Made by a program: the position numbers and the translations under genes
Shown: positions 38,901 to 46,333 of the stretch, piece after piece
Position numbering within the stretch: position 1 is the first letter of the stretch
How the letters are laid out: every line of letters starts with the position of its first letter
NCBI GenBank assembly: GCA_001516025.1
Contig: LOEU01000025.1
Location: 1-64,000 of the forward strand
Reading direction: 5' to 3'
DNA length: 64,000 bases
DNA from: a bacterium BRH_c32
Lineage (GTDB): Bacteria; Bacteroidota; Ignavibacteria; Ignavibacteriales; Melioribacteraceae
Notes under the pieces: model-generated
What the model saw: the letters and a program-made list of their open reading frames with translations, nothing else
Databases searched by the model: none
Told to the model about the DNA's origin: nothing

Positions 38901-39511
38901 TTATTCATAAAATTTTGGAATTAGACGTTTCTCCTGAAAATTTGAGAGATGTAATCAAAGAAGAAATACATAATGAATTCCCCGAGCATTCAATTTTCGT
39001 AACTGATACTTTAATCGAACAAATTAATTCGGTTGTATCTAAATATTATGCAACTCCTACATACAAACAAATTAGTTCATTCGATCTATATAAGAATGAA
39101 TATGAATTATATTATAAATTCAATGAAGACTATTTATATGGTGTAATTGATAAAGTTGTATTTGATGAAAAGGAAAAGGTAATCTACATTATAGATTACA
39201 AGACAGATAAATTAAATTATCCAAAACAAGCAGAAGAGAAATTCCAAAATTATTTAGTACAGTTACGTTTTTATGCGTTTTTATTAAGTAAAAAATATAT
39301 CGAGTATAAGAAGTATATTTTACGTATCATATTTATTGAGAACCCTGAATTGGAATATTTTCAAGAAATTGGAACTGATAATTTAAGTCAATTTAATAAT
39401 TATCTTGAAGGGGTTATAAAGAAAATCAAATCAAAAGAAATTACTCAAGAGAAAGGTCATTGCTCTAAATGTCATTTTTATGCGTTTGATAGATGTATAA
39501 TGGATAAATAA
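35918..39511 (+). CDS. UvrD/AddA-type helicase-nuclease with C-terminal Fe-S-type cysteines
   Basis: A 1197-residue SF1A helicase likely to process double-strand DNA ends. Helicase motifs are in order: Walker A NAGSGKT (23-29), IAITFTDKAAKEL, IMIDEYQDTNDIQ, VGDEKQSIYMFR, IMTIHSSKGLEFKAVFVVE and RLFYVAVTRAEKYL. The C-terminal PD-(D/E)XK nuclease has Asp1093 and Lys1095 (IIDYKTDK). Cys949 plus Cys1182, Cys1185 and Cys1193 (CSKCHFYAFDRC) form an AddB/Cas4-style iron-sulfur staple. The ATG at 35918 is preferred over a TTG 6 nt before. No addB lies in the window. AddA-like is the nearest name, so I give no symbol. Confidence 0.9.
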   Translation: MSTITPYQAQALNISKHISLVANAGSGKTFVLSKRFVEIYLRQDLLIEEIVAITFTDKAAKELYKKISQEINDRLVIQGEDFEKLDQLRRQLPSANISTIHSFCSRVLRSFAPEVGIDVNFSLLTGSEMNDLFELTVNEFITKNLVGTDYTEDLKSLIRIIGSKEKLTDEIKKLFDKRDTMIQLYHGLYIYDYQIIAENIKEKFIGQFKSVFQYDIDELFSSIEQINSQVLSADPKNKYALIISSTLDKRKKQDFIEELAQLFELLESFLIKTGTIRKSGYTSKAKGLDFSFYENLESSLKDILESKLNKESFGLLQYSAKYGIIVSKITKTIFDLYQTKKRKKSLLDYEDLLIFTKELFSNEEVLSVLKEKYKFIMIDEYQDTNDIQYQIFVPLLDELKRGNLFVVGDEKQSIYMFRNADLSVFRKTNELIKSKNEPDSNLTLPHSFRLYPAIAVFTNYLFSRLFNNPNPEFNEVGYEDLICTKPTDIKGEIQFLIAKRGDEDSENEADDEIDMAIPDEEFEKFDQYELVALKILELVNLENDKISLSDIAILSRKRSAFEQIESALIKHNISYQIVKGTGFYQKQVVYDLYNYFAFLLNQSDDIALIGILKSPFFNFSDLDLLKIASYEGKNFFQKFKSYSVEDDNIKSAIDKLMHSIAKVNELSIHELMMDIVLDSNYLSIIASRKQSEQDLANIDKLIQKSREYTTLGFKTIYDYVQFLKEAITKIDDEGQGEVELGKEKVNIMTIHSSKGLEFKAVFVVECESSFINISDMGKGKIEINPIFGYMSHLPKGGNYFDGFERPPQLFLTDFIQKKKDIAEAKRLFYVAVTRAEKYLYLTADIRKKKSITSFLYLLDEVFQIEEKPQIEIDSKLEFMFMNEDEKFYSELHDVSFTIPIINTIDEKKITKIEEILEKKKLYIDYNLSGDEYPKNEFYSATKIAVFSQCPVKYHLIYDLGFNKVNELFLMTDFQYEFKEKEDESFLIPSDMKGRIIHKILELDVSPENLRDVIKEEIHNEFPEHSIFVTDTLIEQINSVVSKYYATPTYKQISSFDLYKNEYELYYKFNEDYLYGVIDKVVFDEKEKVIYIIDYKTDKLNYPKQAEEKFQNYLVQLRFYAFLLSKKYIEYKKYILRIIFIENPELEYFQEIGTDNLSQFNNYLEGVIKKIKSKEITQEKGHCSKCHFYAFDRCIMDK

Positions 39512-39513
39512 AA

Positions 39514-39551
39514 TTTTAGTAACTGCGGAATTATTCCCGCAGTTACTAAAA
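39514..39551. terminator. Bidirectional terminator between helicase and POT transporter genes
   Basis: TTTTAGTAACTGCGG (39514-39528) and CCGCAGTTACTAAAA (39537-39551) form a perfect 15-bp stem with an 8-nt loop, between two convergent genes. T-rich sequence follows on both strands. Confidence 0.88.
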
Positions 39552-39557
39552 CAATTT

Positions 39558-40898
39558 TTAAGCGTTTTGAGCTTCTTTTTTAGCATCAATCCTATCAACA
39601 ACAATTTTGTATATAAATAGAGCTACGGCAGCAACAAATCCAATCGCTATGAAATAATACCAGATAACATGAGCATCGGAATAATAAGCAGCTCTTTGAA
39701 CTTCTGTCAATCCTGCAGGGAGTGTGCTTGGATCGGGGCAATAAGCATCAAGCAAATAACCCGACATAATAAATCCTGCTAATGCAGAAAAGAATGAATG
39801 GAGATGACTGAAACCTAGATATAGTCCTTCTTCACCCTTTGGAGCTTGTAATGAGAAATACTCTAAAAATCGTGGAGATATAAAACACTCTGCTAATCCT
39901 TGTATTCCAATTCCTATTATCATCATTAAGGTAAGTGAATACATATTAAAAAGACCGAAAACAGAAACAAATTCACCGGATGAAATTTGTCCGGTTTGAC
40001 TCAATGACATAGCAAATGCAGAAAATGGCATTAAAATCATACCTATTAGCATCGAAGTTACTGCTTTGAATTTCCTCATTAATTGAGTAATAAGCACAAC
40101 AAACATAACGACAACTAATGGATTAACGTTTGCAAGCCATTCAGGTTTAGCTTCCGGACCAATTAGTCGTATTACATATTTTGGCATTGTTGCATAGAGC
40201 TGATGTTGAATAATCCAAAAACCGGTAACTATTAGTATTAATATTATCAATCGAGGTGTTGAGAAAATTCTTTTTAATGCAGCGAATACTTCAGCAATAG
40301 ATTTTGTTTCACGTTTTTTATCGAAATTTTTGAACATAAAAATTGCAAAGAGAAGCGCAACTAATGACATTGCTGATGAGAAGAAATTAACATATTCTAA
40401 TCCAACTCCTTGACGAATATAAGGAACAAAAGTCTTACCGCTAAACGAACCTATATTAACAATCCAATAAAATAAGGAATATCCCCGGGCTCGATTAACT
40501 TCATTAGTCGTCTTGGCAACAGTGGCAGTAATTAATGGTTTAATAAATGAGCCACCGATTAGAACGATTACAAGGAAAAAGATAACCAATGCTTTGGAAT
40601 GCCAAACGCCTAGGAGAAAATACCCTACTGTGAGCAGAGAAAATGCTAAAATTAATCCATTCCTAAAACCAATTTTATCTGAAATTGCACCTACAAACGG
40701 AGGCAAAAAATAAAGCAATGCAAAGAAAACTCCGGCAACAACACCGGTTTCTTTATCAGTAAATCCCACAATATCAGTTAAATAAAGAGTTAATACAATA
40801 AAGAATCCATAATAAGCTGCCCGTTCGCAGAGTTCCATGAAATTCGCAAACCAGAATTCTTTTGGAAATTTCCAAGTAGTTCCATTCGTTGATGTCAT
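39558..40898 (-). CDS. POT-family (peptide/proton) transporter
   Basis: A 446-residue integral membrane protein with about 12 hydrophobic segments. The proton-coupling ExxER motif of proton-dependent oligopeptide transporters is Glu22-x-x-Glu25-Arg26 in FMELCERAAYYGFFIVLTLYL. An FYWIVNIGSFSG segment matches the PTR2 signature region. Such carriers import di- and tripeptides with protons. The exact substrate is not predictable, and some relatives carry other solutes. It is a single gene, ended by a bidirectional terminator. Confidence 0.85.
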   Translation of the reverse strand: MTSTNGTTWKFPKEFWFANFMELCERAAYYGFFIVLTLYLTDIVGFTDKETGVVAGVFFALLYFLPPFVGAISDKIGFRNGLILAFSLLTVGYFLLGVWHSKALVIFFLVIVLIGGSFIKPLITATVAKTTNEVNRARGYSLFYWIVNIGSFSGKTFVPYIRQGVGLEYVNFFSSAMSLVALLFAIFMFKNFDKKRETKSIAEVFAALKRIFSTPRLIILILIVTGFWIIQHQLYATMPKYVIRLIGPEAKPEWLANVNPLVVVMFVVLITQLMRKFKAVTSMLIGMILMPFSAFAMSLSQTGQISSGEFVSVFGLFNMYSLTLMMIIGIGIQGLAECFISPRFLEYFSLQAPKGEEGLYLGFSHLHSFFSALAGFIMSGYLLDAYCPDPSTLPAGLTEVQRAAYYSDAHVIWYYFIAIGFVAAVALFIYKIVVDRIDAKKEAQNA

Positions 40899-41016
40899 AT
40901 TTCTTCCGTTTAATAAATAGAGTTTAGCAAAGATATAAAAATCTATCTAATTTAAAAATCTAATTGATATCAATCATAAAGAAATCTATTTTACAACCGC
41001 ATTTATTGAGGAATTT

Positions 41017-42030
41017 ATGAAAATATACACAAAAGAAGAATTAAACAATTATCATCAATCTCTAACTTATGATGATATCACCTTAGTCCCGGAAGAAATT
41101 TCGGAAGTAAGAAGCCGAGCCGATATAAATATAAAAACCGAATTTTTAAGTGAGATTCTAACTACTCCGATAATTTCAAGTCCCATGGATACAGTTTCTG
41201 GGTTGGCAATGGTTTCGGAACTTACAAATCTTGGAGCGATTGGAATTGTGAATAGATTTGATTCTTCTCTTTCATCACTCTTTGGCGGGGAGAATTATTC
41301 AAACGTGAAAGCCGTTTCAATAAGTTTAACCGCGGATGATAAATTAATTGAAAAAATTGCCGAAAGAAATTTTATTGTATGTATTGATACAGCCAATGCA
41401 AATAATAAATATGTATTAGAGAAATGCGAAGATATAAAGAAGAAATATAATTTAAGAGTGATTGTTGGTAATATTGCAAATGGAATTACATTAACTCAGC
41501 TAGTTGATTCCGGTGCTGATGCAGTAAGAGTAGGAATAGGAGGAGGCAGCGTTTGTACCACTTCAATTCAAACAGGTATTGGGATAGGACAGGTTTCTTC
41601 TGTACTTGATACATATTTTGCTAGAGAAGATGGGAAAATGAAAATATCGATTATCGCAGATGGAGGAGTTAAAAGTCCCGGTGATGTAATAAAAGCATTG
41701 GCTTTGGGTGCTGATATAGTAATGCTCGGAAGAATGTTAGCAGGTACTAAAGAAACTCCCGGCGAGGTAATTAAATACAATGACCAATTATGGAAAAAAT
41801 ATAGAGGAAGTGCTTCTTTCGGAGTTAAGATGAAAGGAGAATTTATAGAAGGGGAAGAGACAATGGTCCCTTATAAAGGTCCCGTAAAAAATATTGTTAA
41901 TGGAATTTCAGATGGATTAAAAAGTGCAATGAGTTATATGAATTGCAGCAAGGTGGAAGAATTAAGCACCAAAGCAAAGTTCACAATCCTTAGCAATAGT
42001 TCTTATTTAGAACGTCTTCCCAAAAAATAG
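41017..42030 (+). CDS. IMP dehydrogenase/GMP reductase family enzyme lacking CBS domains
   Basis: A 337-residue TIM-barrel oxidoreductase. The catalytic Cys180 lies in GIGGGSVCTTSIQTGIGIGQ. The N-terminal YDDITLVPEEISEVRSRADI and the phosphate-binding ISIIADGGVKSPGDVIKALALGADIVMLGRMLAG are family hallmarks. It has no CBS pair, so the length (about 340) and QTG loop are closer to GMP reductase than to standard IMPDH. The residue after CTT is Ser, where both families normally have Arg. Whether it makes XMP from IMP or IMP from GMP is open. It is a single gene, convergent with copA. Confidence 0.8.
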   Translation: MKIYTKEELNNYHQSLTYDDITLVPEEISEVRSRADINIKTEFLSEILTTPIISSPMDTVSGLAMVSELTNLGAIGIVNRFDSSLSSLFGGENYSNVKAVSISLTADDKLIEKIAERNFIVCIDTANANNKYVLEKCEDIKKKYNLRVIVGNIANGITLTQLVDSGADAVRVGIGGGSVCTTSIQTGIGIGQVSSVLDTYFAREDGKMKISIIADGGVKSPGDVIKALALGADIVMLGRMLAGTKETPGEVIKYNDQLWKKYRGSASFGVKMKGEFIEGEETMVPYKGPVKNIVNGISDGLKSAMSYMNCSKVEELSTKAKFTILSNSSYLERLPKK

Positions 42031-42031
42031 A

Positions 42032-44236
42032 TCATAATTTAGTAAATTTTAGTCTAAGAGAATTTGATACCACTGATACGGAGCTTAGTGACATAGCTAA
42101 TGCTCCGATCATTGGATTTAAAAATCCAAATGCCGCTAATGGAATCCCTATCACATTATAAACAAATGCCCAAAATAAATTCTGCCTTATAATTTTTATT
42201 GTCTTATTAGATATTTTAATGGCATTTACAACATTTATAAGATTATCGTTTATTATGGCAATATCTGAAGACTCAATAGCTATATCAGTTCCGGATGCTA
42301 GTGATATTCCGAGATTTGCTTTGGCAAGAGCGGGTGCATCATTTACTCCATCACCTGTGAAACCGACTAAATTTCCTTTATCCTGAAACTCTGTTATTAT
42401 ATCAGATTTTTGATTCGGTAGTAATTCTGCCCGGTAATCATCAATTTCTAATTTATCGGCAATTCTTTTCGCCGAAGAATTATTATCACCGGTGAGCATA
42501 ATTGTCTTAATTCCTAATTTATGGAGAGCTTCTATTGTCTCTTTGGCATCTTCCTTGATTTCGTCATCTATTTGAAAAATCGCCGCCAACTTATTTTCTA
42601 TAACTGTTATGATAGACGTTCCCGAATTGTTATCAAGTTCTATATTCAATTCAGGCAAATGCTTTTTAATAAATTTATTGTTTCCGATTATTACATTTTT
42701 CTTCTCTACAATTCCTTTAATACCAAAACCGGGGAATGATTCGAATTGTTCCGGTTCAATAGGAATTATATTTTGTTTCTTAGAATGTTCGACTAATGCT
42801 TTAGCCAATGGATGTTCCGATTTTGATTCTAACGATGCTGCTATTCGCAGAACTTCTTCTCGGGTTATATAGTTTTTAAAATCAACTATAAATGGTTTTC
42901 CTTTAGTTAGTGTTCCGGTTTTATCAAAAAGCATAGTATCAATTTTATGTGCCCATTCTAAAGTTTCGCTATTTTTTATTAAAATACCTTTAGAAGCACC
43001 TAGCCCCGTACCGACAATAATAGCAGTAGGAGTAGCTAAACCTAAGGCACAAGGACATGCAATTATTAATACTGCCACAGAATTTGTCAAAGCAAGAATA
43101 AATGAATTTTCTCCGCTAATGAAAAACCATCCTAAAAAAGTAATTAGCGCAATAAGGATAACCACGGGTACGAAGACGCCAGAAATTTTATCTGCTAATT
43201 TTTGAATAGGAGCTTTTGATGCCTGTGCACTTTCAACAAGTTTAATTATCTGTCCAAGTAATGAATTATCTCCGGTTTCTGTAACACGATAATTGAATGC
43301 CCCAAATTTATTAATTGTTCCGCCAAATACTTTAGTATCAATTCCTTTTTCTACCGGGATGCTTTCGCCTGTAATCATTGATTCGTCTAAGGTTGAAACT
43401 CCGCTTGTGATAATTCCATCCGAAGGCACTTTAGTCCCGGGTTTTACTATTACAATATGGCCTTTTCTTAATTCACTTATAGGGATTTCTATTTCTATGT
43501 TATTCTCAATAATTAAAGCTGTTTCGGGACGCAATTCTAATAGTTTTGCAATGGCACTGTTTGTTTTTCGTTTTGCTCGATGCTCTAATAATTTCCCCAT
43601 TAAAATAAGAGTAATAATAACAGCAGCAGTTTCAAAATATACATGCAGTATTTCATTAGAATGATGTGAAATTACAGAAGGGAAAAGTACAGATATTAAA
43701 CTGTATATATATGCAGCCCCGGTACCGATTGCTACAAGTGAATTCATATCAGCAGAAAAATGGATCAAATTTTTTGCGAAAGACTGAAAAAATCTTTTAC
43801 CCGGAATAAACATTACAGGGGTTGTTAATATTAAGAGTATCTTTTGAGTATCATATACACTCAGAAACCAAATATCTTGAAACCATTTATAATCGAGTAG
43901 CATGCTGATTAAAAATATTGGAATGGTAAAAATTAGAGCAATTATAAAATCGCTTTTTATTTCTTTATAATAATCATCTTTACTATTCTCATAGACTTTG
44001 GACTCAGTGTCATTTTTATTTAGTACAGATAAATCTATATCATATCCATATTGAGAAAGCGATTCAGATAACGGTTTTAGAATTTTGGTTGGGGTTTCGG
44101 AATCAAAACTTAAGGTCTCATTTGCAAGATTGACCGAAACGTTTTTTATTCCTTCAAATTTCCCGGTAATCTTTTCGACTCTTGTAACGCAGCTTGCACA
44201 TGTCATCCCTTTAACAGGGAGGATAATTTTTTCCAT
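42032..44236 (-). CDS. copA: Copper-exporting P-type ATPase
   Basis: A 734-residue P1B-type ATPase. The N-terminal heavy-metal domain carries GMTCASC (Cys13, Cys16). Transmembrane helices follow, with the ion-binding ACPCALGLATPTAI, the phosphorylation motif DKTGTLTKG, the SEHPLAKAL histidine-proline and GDGVNDAPALAKA. The CPC motif and cytosolic CxxC domain fit Cu(I) export. The preceding small gene encodes its probable chaperone, 16 nt upstream. I did not find a CueR or CopY gene or a clear operator nearby. Confidence 0.94.
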   Translation of the reverse strand: MEKIILPVKGMTCASCVTRVEKITGKFEGIKNVSVNLANETLSFDSETPTKILKPLSESLSQYGYDIDLSVLNKNDTESKVYENSKDDYYKEIKSDFIIALIFTIPIFLISMLLDYKWFQDIWFLSVYDTQKILLILTTPVMFIPGKRFFQSFAKNLIHFSADMNSLVAIGTGAAYIYSLISVLFPSVISHHSNEILHVYFETAAVIITLILMGKLLEHRAKRKTNSAIAKLLELRPETALIIENNIEIEIPISELRKGHIVIVKPGTKVPSDGIITSGVSTLDESMITGESIPVEKGIDTKVFGGTINKFGAFNYRVTETGDNSLLGQIIKLVESAQASKAPIQKLADKISGVFVPVVILIALITFLGWFFISGENSFILALTNSVAVLIIACPCALGLATPTAIIVGTGLGASKGILIKNSETLEWAHKIDTMLFDKTGTLTKGKPFIVDFKNYITREEVLRIAASLESKSEHPLAKALVEHSKKQNIIPIEPEQFESFPGFGIKGIVEKKNVIIGNNKFIKKHLPELNIELDNNSGTSIITVIENKLAAIFQIDDEIKEDAKETIEALHKLGIKTIMLTGDNNSSAKRIADKLEIDDYRAELLPNQKSDIITEFQDKGNLVGFTGDGVNDAPALAKANLGISLASGTDIAIESSDIAIINDNLINVVNAIKISNKTIKIIRQNLFWAFVYNVIGIPLAAFGFLNPMIGALAMSLSSVSVVSNSLRLKFTKL

Positions 44237-44252
44237 TTTTCTAAGCTTTCTT

Positions 44253-44450
44253 TTAAACTACTTTATATCCTGCTTCTTCAATTGCATTTTTAATCAATTC
44301 TTCGGATGTTTTGGACTCATCGAAAGTTACTACCGCATTACCGATAGAAACTTGTGAATTACCTAAATCAATTTTTGCCAATTCAATTTCCACTGCCTTT
44401 ACACAGTGCATGCAAGACATCCCTTCGATTGTAAATTCTTTTGTAGTCAT
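44253..44450 (-). CDS. copZ: Copper chaperone CopZ-like (heavy-metal-associated domain)
   Basis: A 65-residue single HMA domain. The metal motif GMSCMHC uses Cys13 and Cys16, the same positions as in the CopA N-terminus, and the fold ends with AIEEAGYKVV. It is expected to hand Cu(I) to CopA. The 16-nt gap indicates a copZ-copA operon. Confidence 0.93.
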   Translation of the reverse strand: MTTKEFTIEGMSCMHCVKAVEIELAKIDLGNSQVSIGNAVVTFDESKTSEELIKNAIEEAGYKVV

Positions 44451-44522
44451 TTTGTGGTGCTTTCTAAATTATTAATAAAAATATTTTACTATAAATTAGA
44501 TGAAAAGAATTGAATAAAGATT

Positions 44523-45290
44523 CTATTTTTTCTCGTCAGTATCTAAAGTAAAGAATTCATCGTCATCTTCGCCATCGTACTTTTTAATTACATCATCACC
44601 GAGCGACTGATATTTTTTACTTTCCTTAGAGTGGGATTTCTCTTTGTTGTTATTAGGAGTTGGAGGTTTTATAGATTCTGAATTTCTTTCTTGAGTAGTT
44701 CCATCTTCAGGTTTTAATTGCTTTATAATTCTAATCCTTGATTCATTAGGTCTTTCTTCGTAGAATTCTTTCCGCTGAGGAGGAGGTGATGGGGGTAAGT
44801 TTCTACGATCATTCCTGTAATTATTTTCATTGTTGCTCCGATTACTTTCTTCTCTTAAATTAGGATCTACATTCCGTCTCTTAGGAGGTTCTTGACTTCG
44901 GTTTGATGAATTAGACCTTCTCTCGAGATTATCATCTCTTCTACTTTTCAGATTTTCACTTATTCTATCAGATTGATCTCGATGAGGCGGTTGTTCTTCT
45001 CTTCGATTGCGTGGGTCTTCTCTTCTTGGTCTAGATTCTTCACGCCGGGAATTGGAACTATTCTTCTTTGAACTTGGATCTTTATACGTCTTCTGCTGTT
45101 TCCTGATCATTCTAGTAATGCGCTCAGGCATAGCTCTTCTTCGCTCTGCTTCTATTATTTCTGTATGCTCTTTCGCTTTTGGCTGACCTTTGGTTCTAAC
45201 CTTAAATGAAATGTAAGAAATAATAATAGTTACTGCCCCAAGGACAGTAACAACCGTAAGTGCTGTATATACTAAAGGTACTAATTCCAT
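44523..45290 (-). CDS. Single-pass membrane protein with Arg/Ser-rich disordered tail
   Basis: A 255-residue protein with one N-terminal membrane helix (about 5-30, LVPLVYTALTVVTVLGAVTI), then ISYISFKVR and a basic KAKEHTEIIEAERRRAMPERITRMIRKQQ stretch. About 170 residues of low complexity follow, rich in Arg, Ser, Pro, Asn and acidic pairs (for example RREESRPRREDPRNRREEQ), and it ends in an acidic DGEDDDEFF. The N-terminus is clearly paralogous to the next gene upstream (45353-45787), while the tails differ. No known family is recognised. Confidence 0.8.
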   Translation of the reverse strand: MELVPLVYTALTVVTVLGAVTIIISYISFKVRTKGQPKAKEHTEIIEAERRRAMPERITRMIRKQQKTYKDPSSKKNSSNSRREESRPRREDPRNRREEQPPHRDQSDRISENLKSRRDDNLERRSNSSNRSQEPPKRRNVDPNLREESNRSNNENNYRNDRRNLPPSPPPQRKEFYEERPNESRIRIIKQLKPEDGTTQERNSESIKPPTPNNNKEKSHSKESKKYQSLGDDVIKKYDGEDDDEFFTLDTDEKK

Positions 45291-45352
45291 GAATCAAAGA
45301 TACTAAATCATATTCAAAAATCTAAATATCAGTTTTCTGATTCTTCTAATTT

Positions 45353-45787
45353 TTATTCTGAATAAAATGAAAGTAGCTTGTCTTCAGAATAATCACTAGA
45401 ATAAAATTTGGGGTTTACATTAGTTTTATTAAGCACTTGAATATTTGAGCGGTACTTTTTGTTTCTATCATACATCTCAACTTTACTAATTGAAAGATCA
45501 TGCCTTCTTGAGCCGGGACTTTTCTGATAAAAATCTTCATATTCTCTGCTATCTGCTCTATATGTTTTTGGCGTCTGATAAGCTAATTGAGGCGCGGAAA
45601 CATTATAACTATTATATGAGGGATATGAAGCAGGTTTATTATAATAGTTGGGTAATGAAGAGTGTCTCCCTGGTTTTTGTTCAGGGGTGCCTTTAATCTT
45701 AAACGAAAAATAAGATATTATTACGGCAAAAAATAGAAGTCCTCCGACAACCATTAAGCTAGTATAAACAATTGGTAACAATGACAT
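45353..45787 (-). CDS. Single-pass membrane protein, paralogue of the neighbouring gene
   Basis: A 144-residue protein starting MSLLPIVYTSLMVVGGLLFFAVIISYFSFKIKG, the same membrane segment and ISYxSFK boundary as its neighbour (44523-45290). A Tyr/Ser/Pro-rich disordered part follows (PSYNSYNVSAPQLAYQTPKTYRADSREYEDFY). AAAGGAGAAAAAT before the ATG at 45787 fixes the start; a start 27 nt upstream is less likely. It lies 62 nt from its paralogue and is divergent from HU. The function is unknown. Confidence 0.8.
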   Translation of the reverse strand: MSLLPIVYTSLMVVGGLLFFAVIISYFSFKIKGTPEQKPGRHSSLPNYYNKPASYPSYNSYNVSAPQLAYQTPKTYRADSREYEDFYQKSPGSRRHDLSISKVEMYDRNKKYRSNIQVLNKTNVNPKFYSSDYSEDKLLSFYSE

Positions 45788-46025
45788 ATTTTTCTCCTTT
45801 TTACTATAAACCATATATTACAATAACCATACCATTTAAATTGCTTTGAAAATAAGTGAAAAGTAGGAATTTTAAGAAAAAGAGAAGTCCCAATATGATA
45901 CACAAATGAGCAGTTGTATTAATTTGAAAATAGAATAGAATATTTGATTTTTTTTTGATTTTATGTATCTTTAAAATCTTTGTAAATATTTCTTTTATAA
46001 TGACTTAACTAATCATGGTGATTTG

Positions 46026-46331
46026 ATGACCAAAGCAGATATTGTAGAAAAGGTAGCCGATGGAACAGGTTTAACGAAATTAGAGACCGAAGCAATAGTC
46101 GAAGGTTTTCTTAATACAGTAATCCAAGCACTTATGGAAGGCAAAGGAATCGAGATTCGTGGGTTCGGCAGCTATAAAGTAAAACAGAAAAAGGGAAGGT
46201 ATGCTCGTAATCCTCGTACCGGTGAGCAGGTTTATGTTGAAGAACATTATGTCCCTGTGTTTAAATTTTCAAAAGATTTTAAAATAGCCGTTGATAGCGG
46301 AATGAAAGTTACTAATAAAACTGAAGAGTGA
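46026..46331 (+). CDS. hup: HU-family DNA-binding protein
   Basis: A 101-residue nucleoid protein. The HU/IHF signature is visible: MTKADIVEKVADGTGLTKLE, the EIRGFGSYKVKQKKGRYARNPRTGEQVYVEEH DNA-binding arm with its tip RNPRTGE, and a short charged tail. The ATG at 46026 is used rather than the preceding TTG (46023). The upstream 210 nt are AT-rich and must hold the promoter. It is followed at once by the zinc-ribbon/TPR gene. Confidence 0.94.
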   Translation: MTKADIVEKVADGTGLTKLETEAIVEGFLNTVIQALMEGKGIEIRGFGSYKVKQKKGRYARNPRTGEQVYVEEHYVPVFKFSKDFKIAVDSGMKVTNKTEE

Positions 46332-46333
46332 AA

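Noticed and set aside
42521-43664. Several reading frames of 70-120 codons opposite copA
   Set aside because: They are antisense to a well-supported ATPase gene, have no ribosome-binding sites and no recognisable domains.
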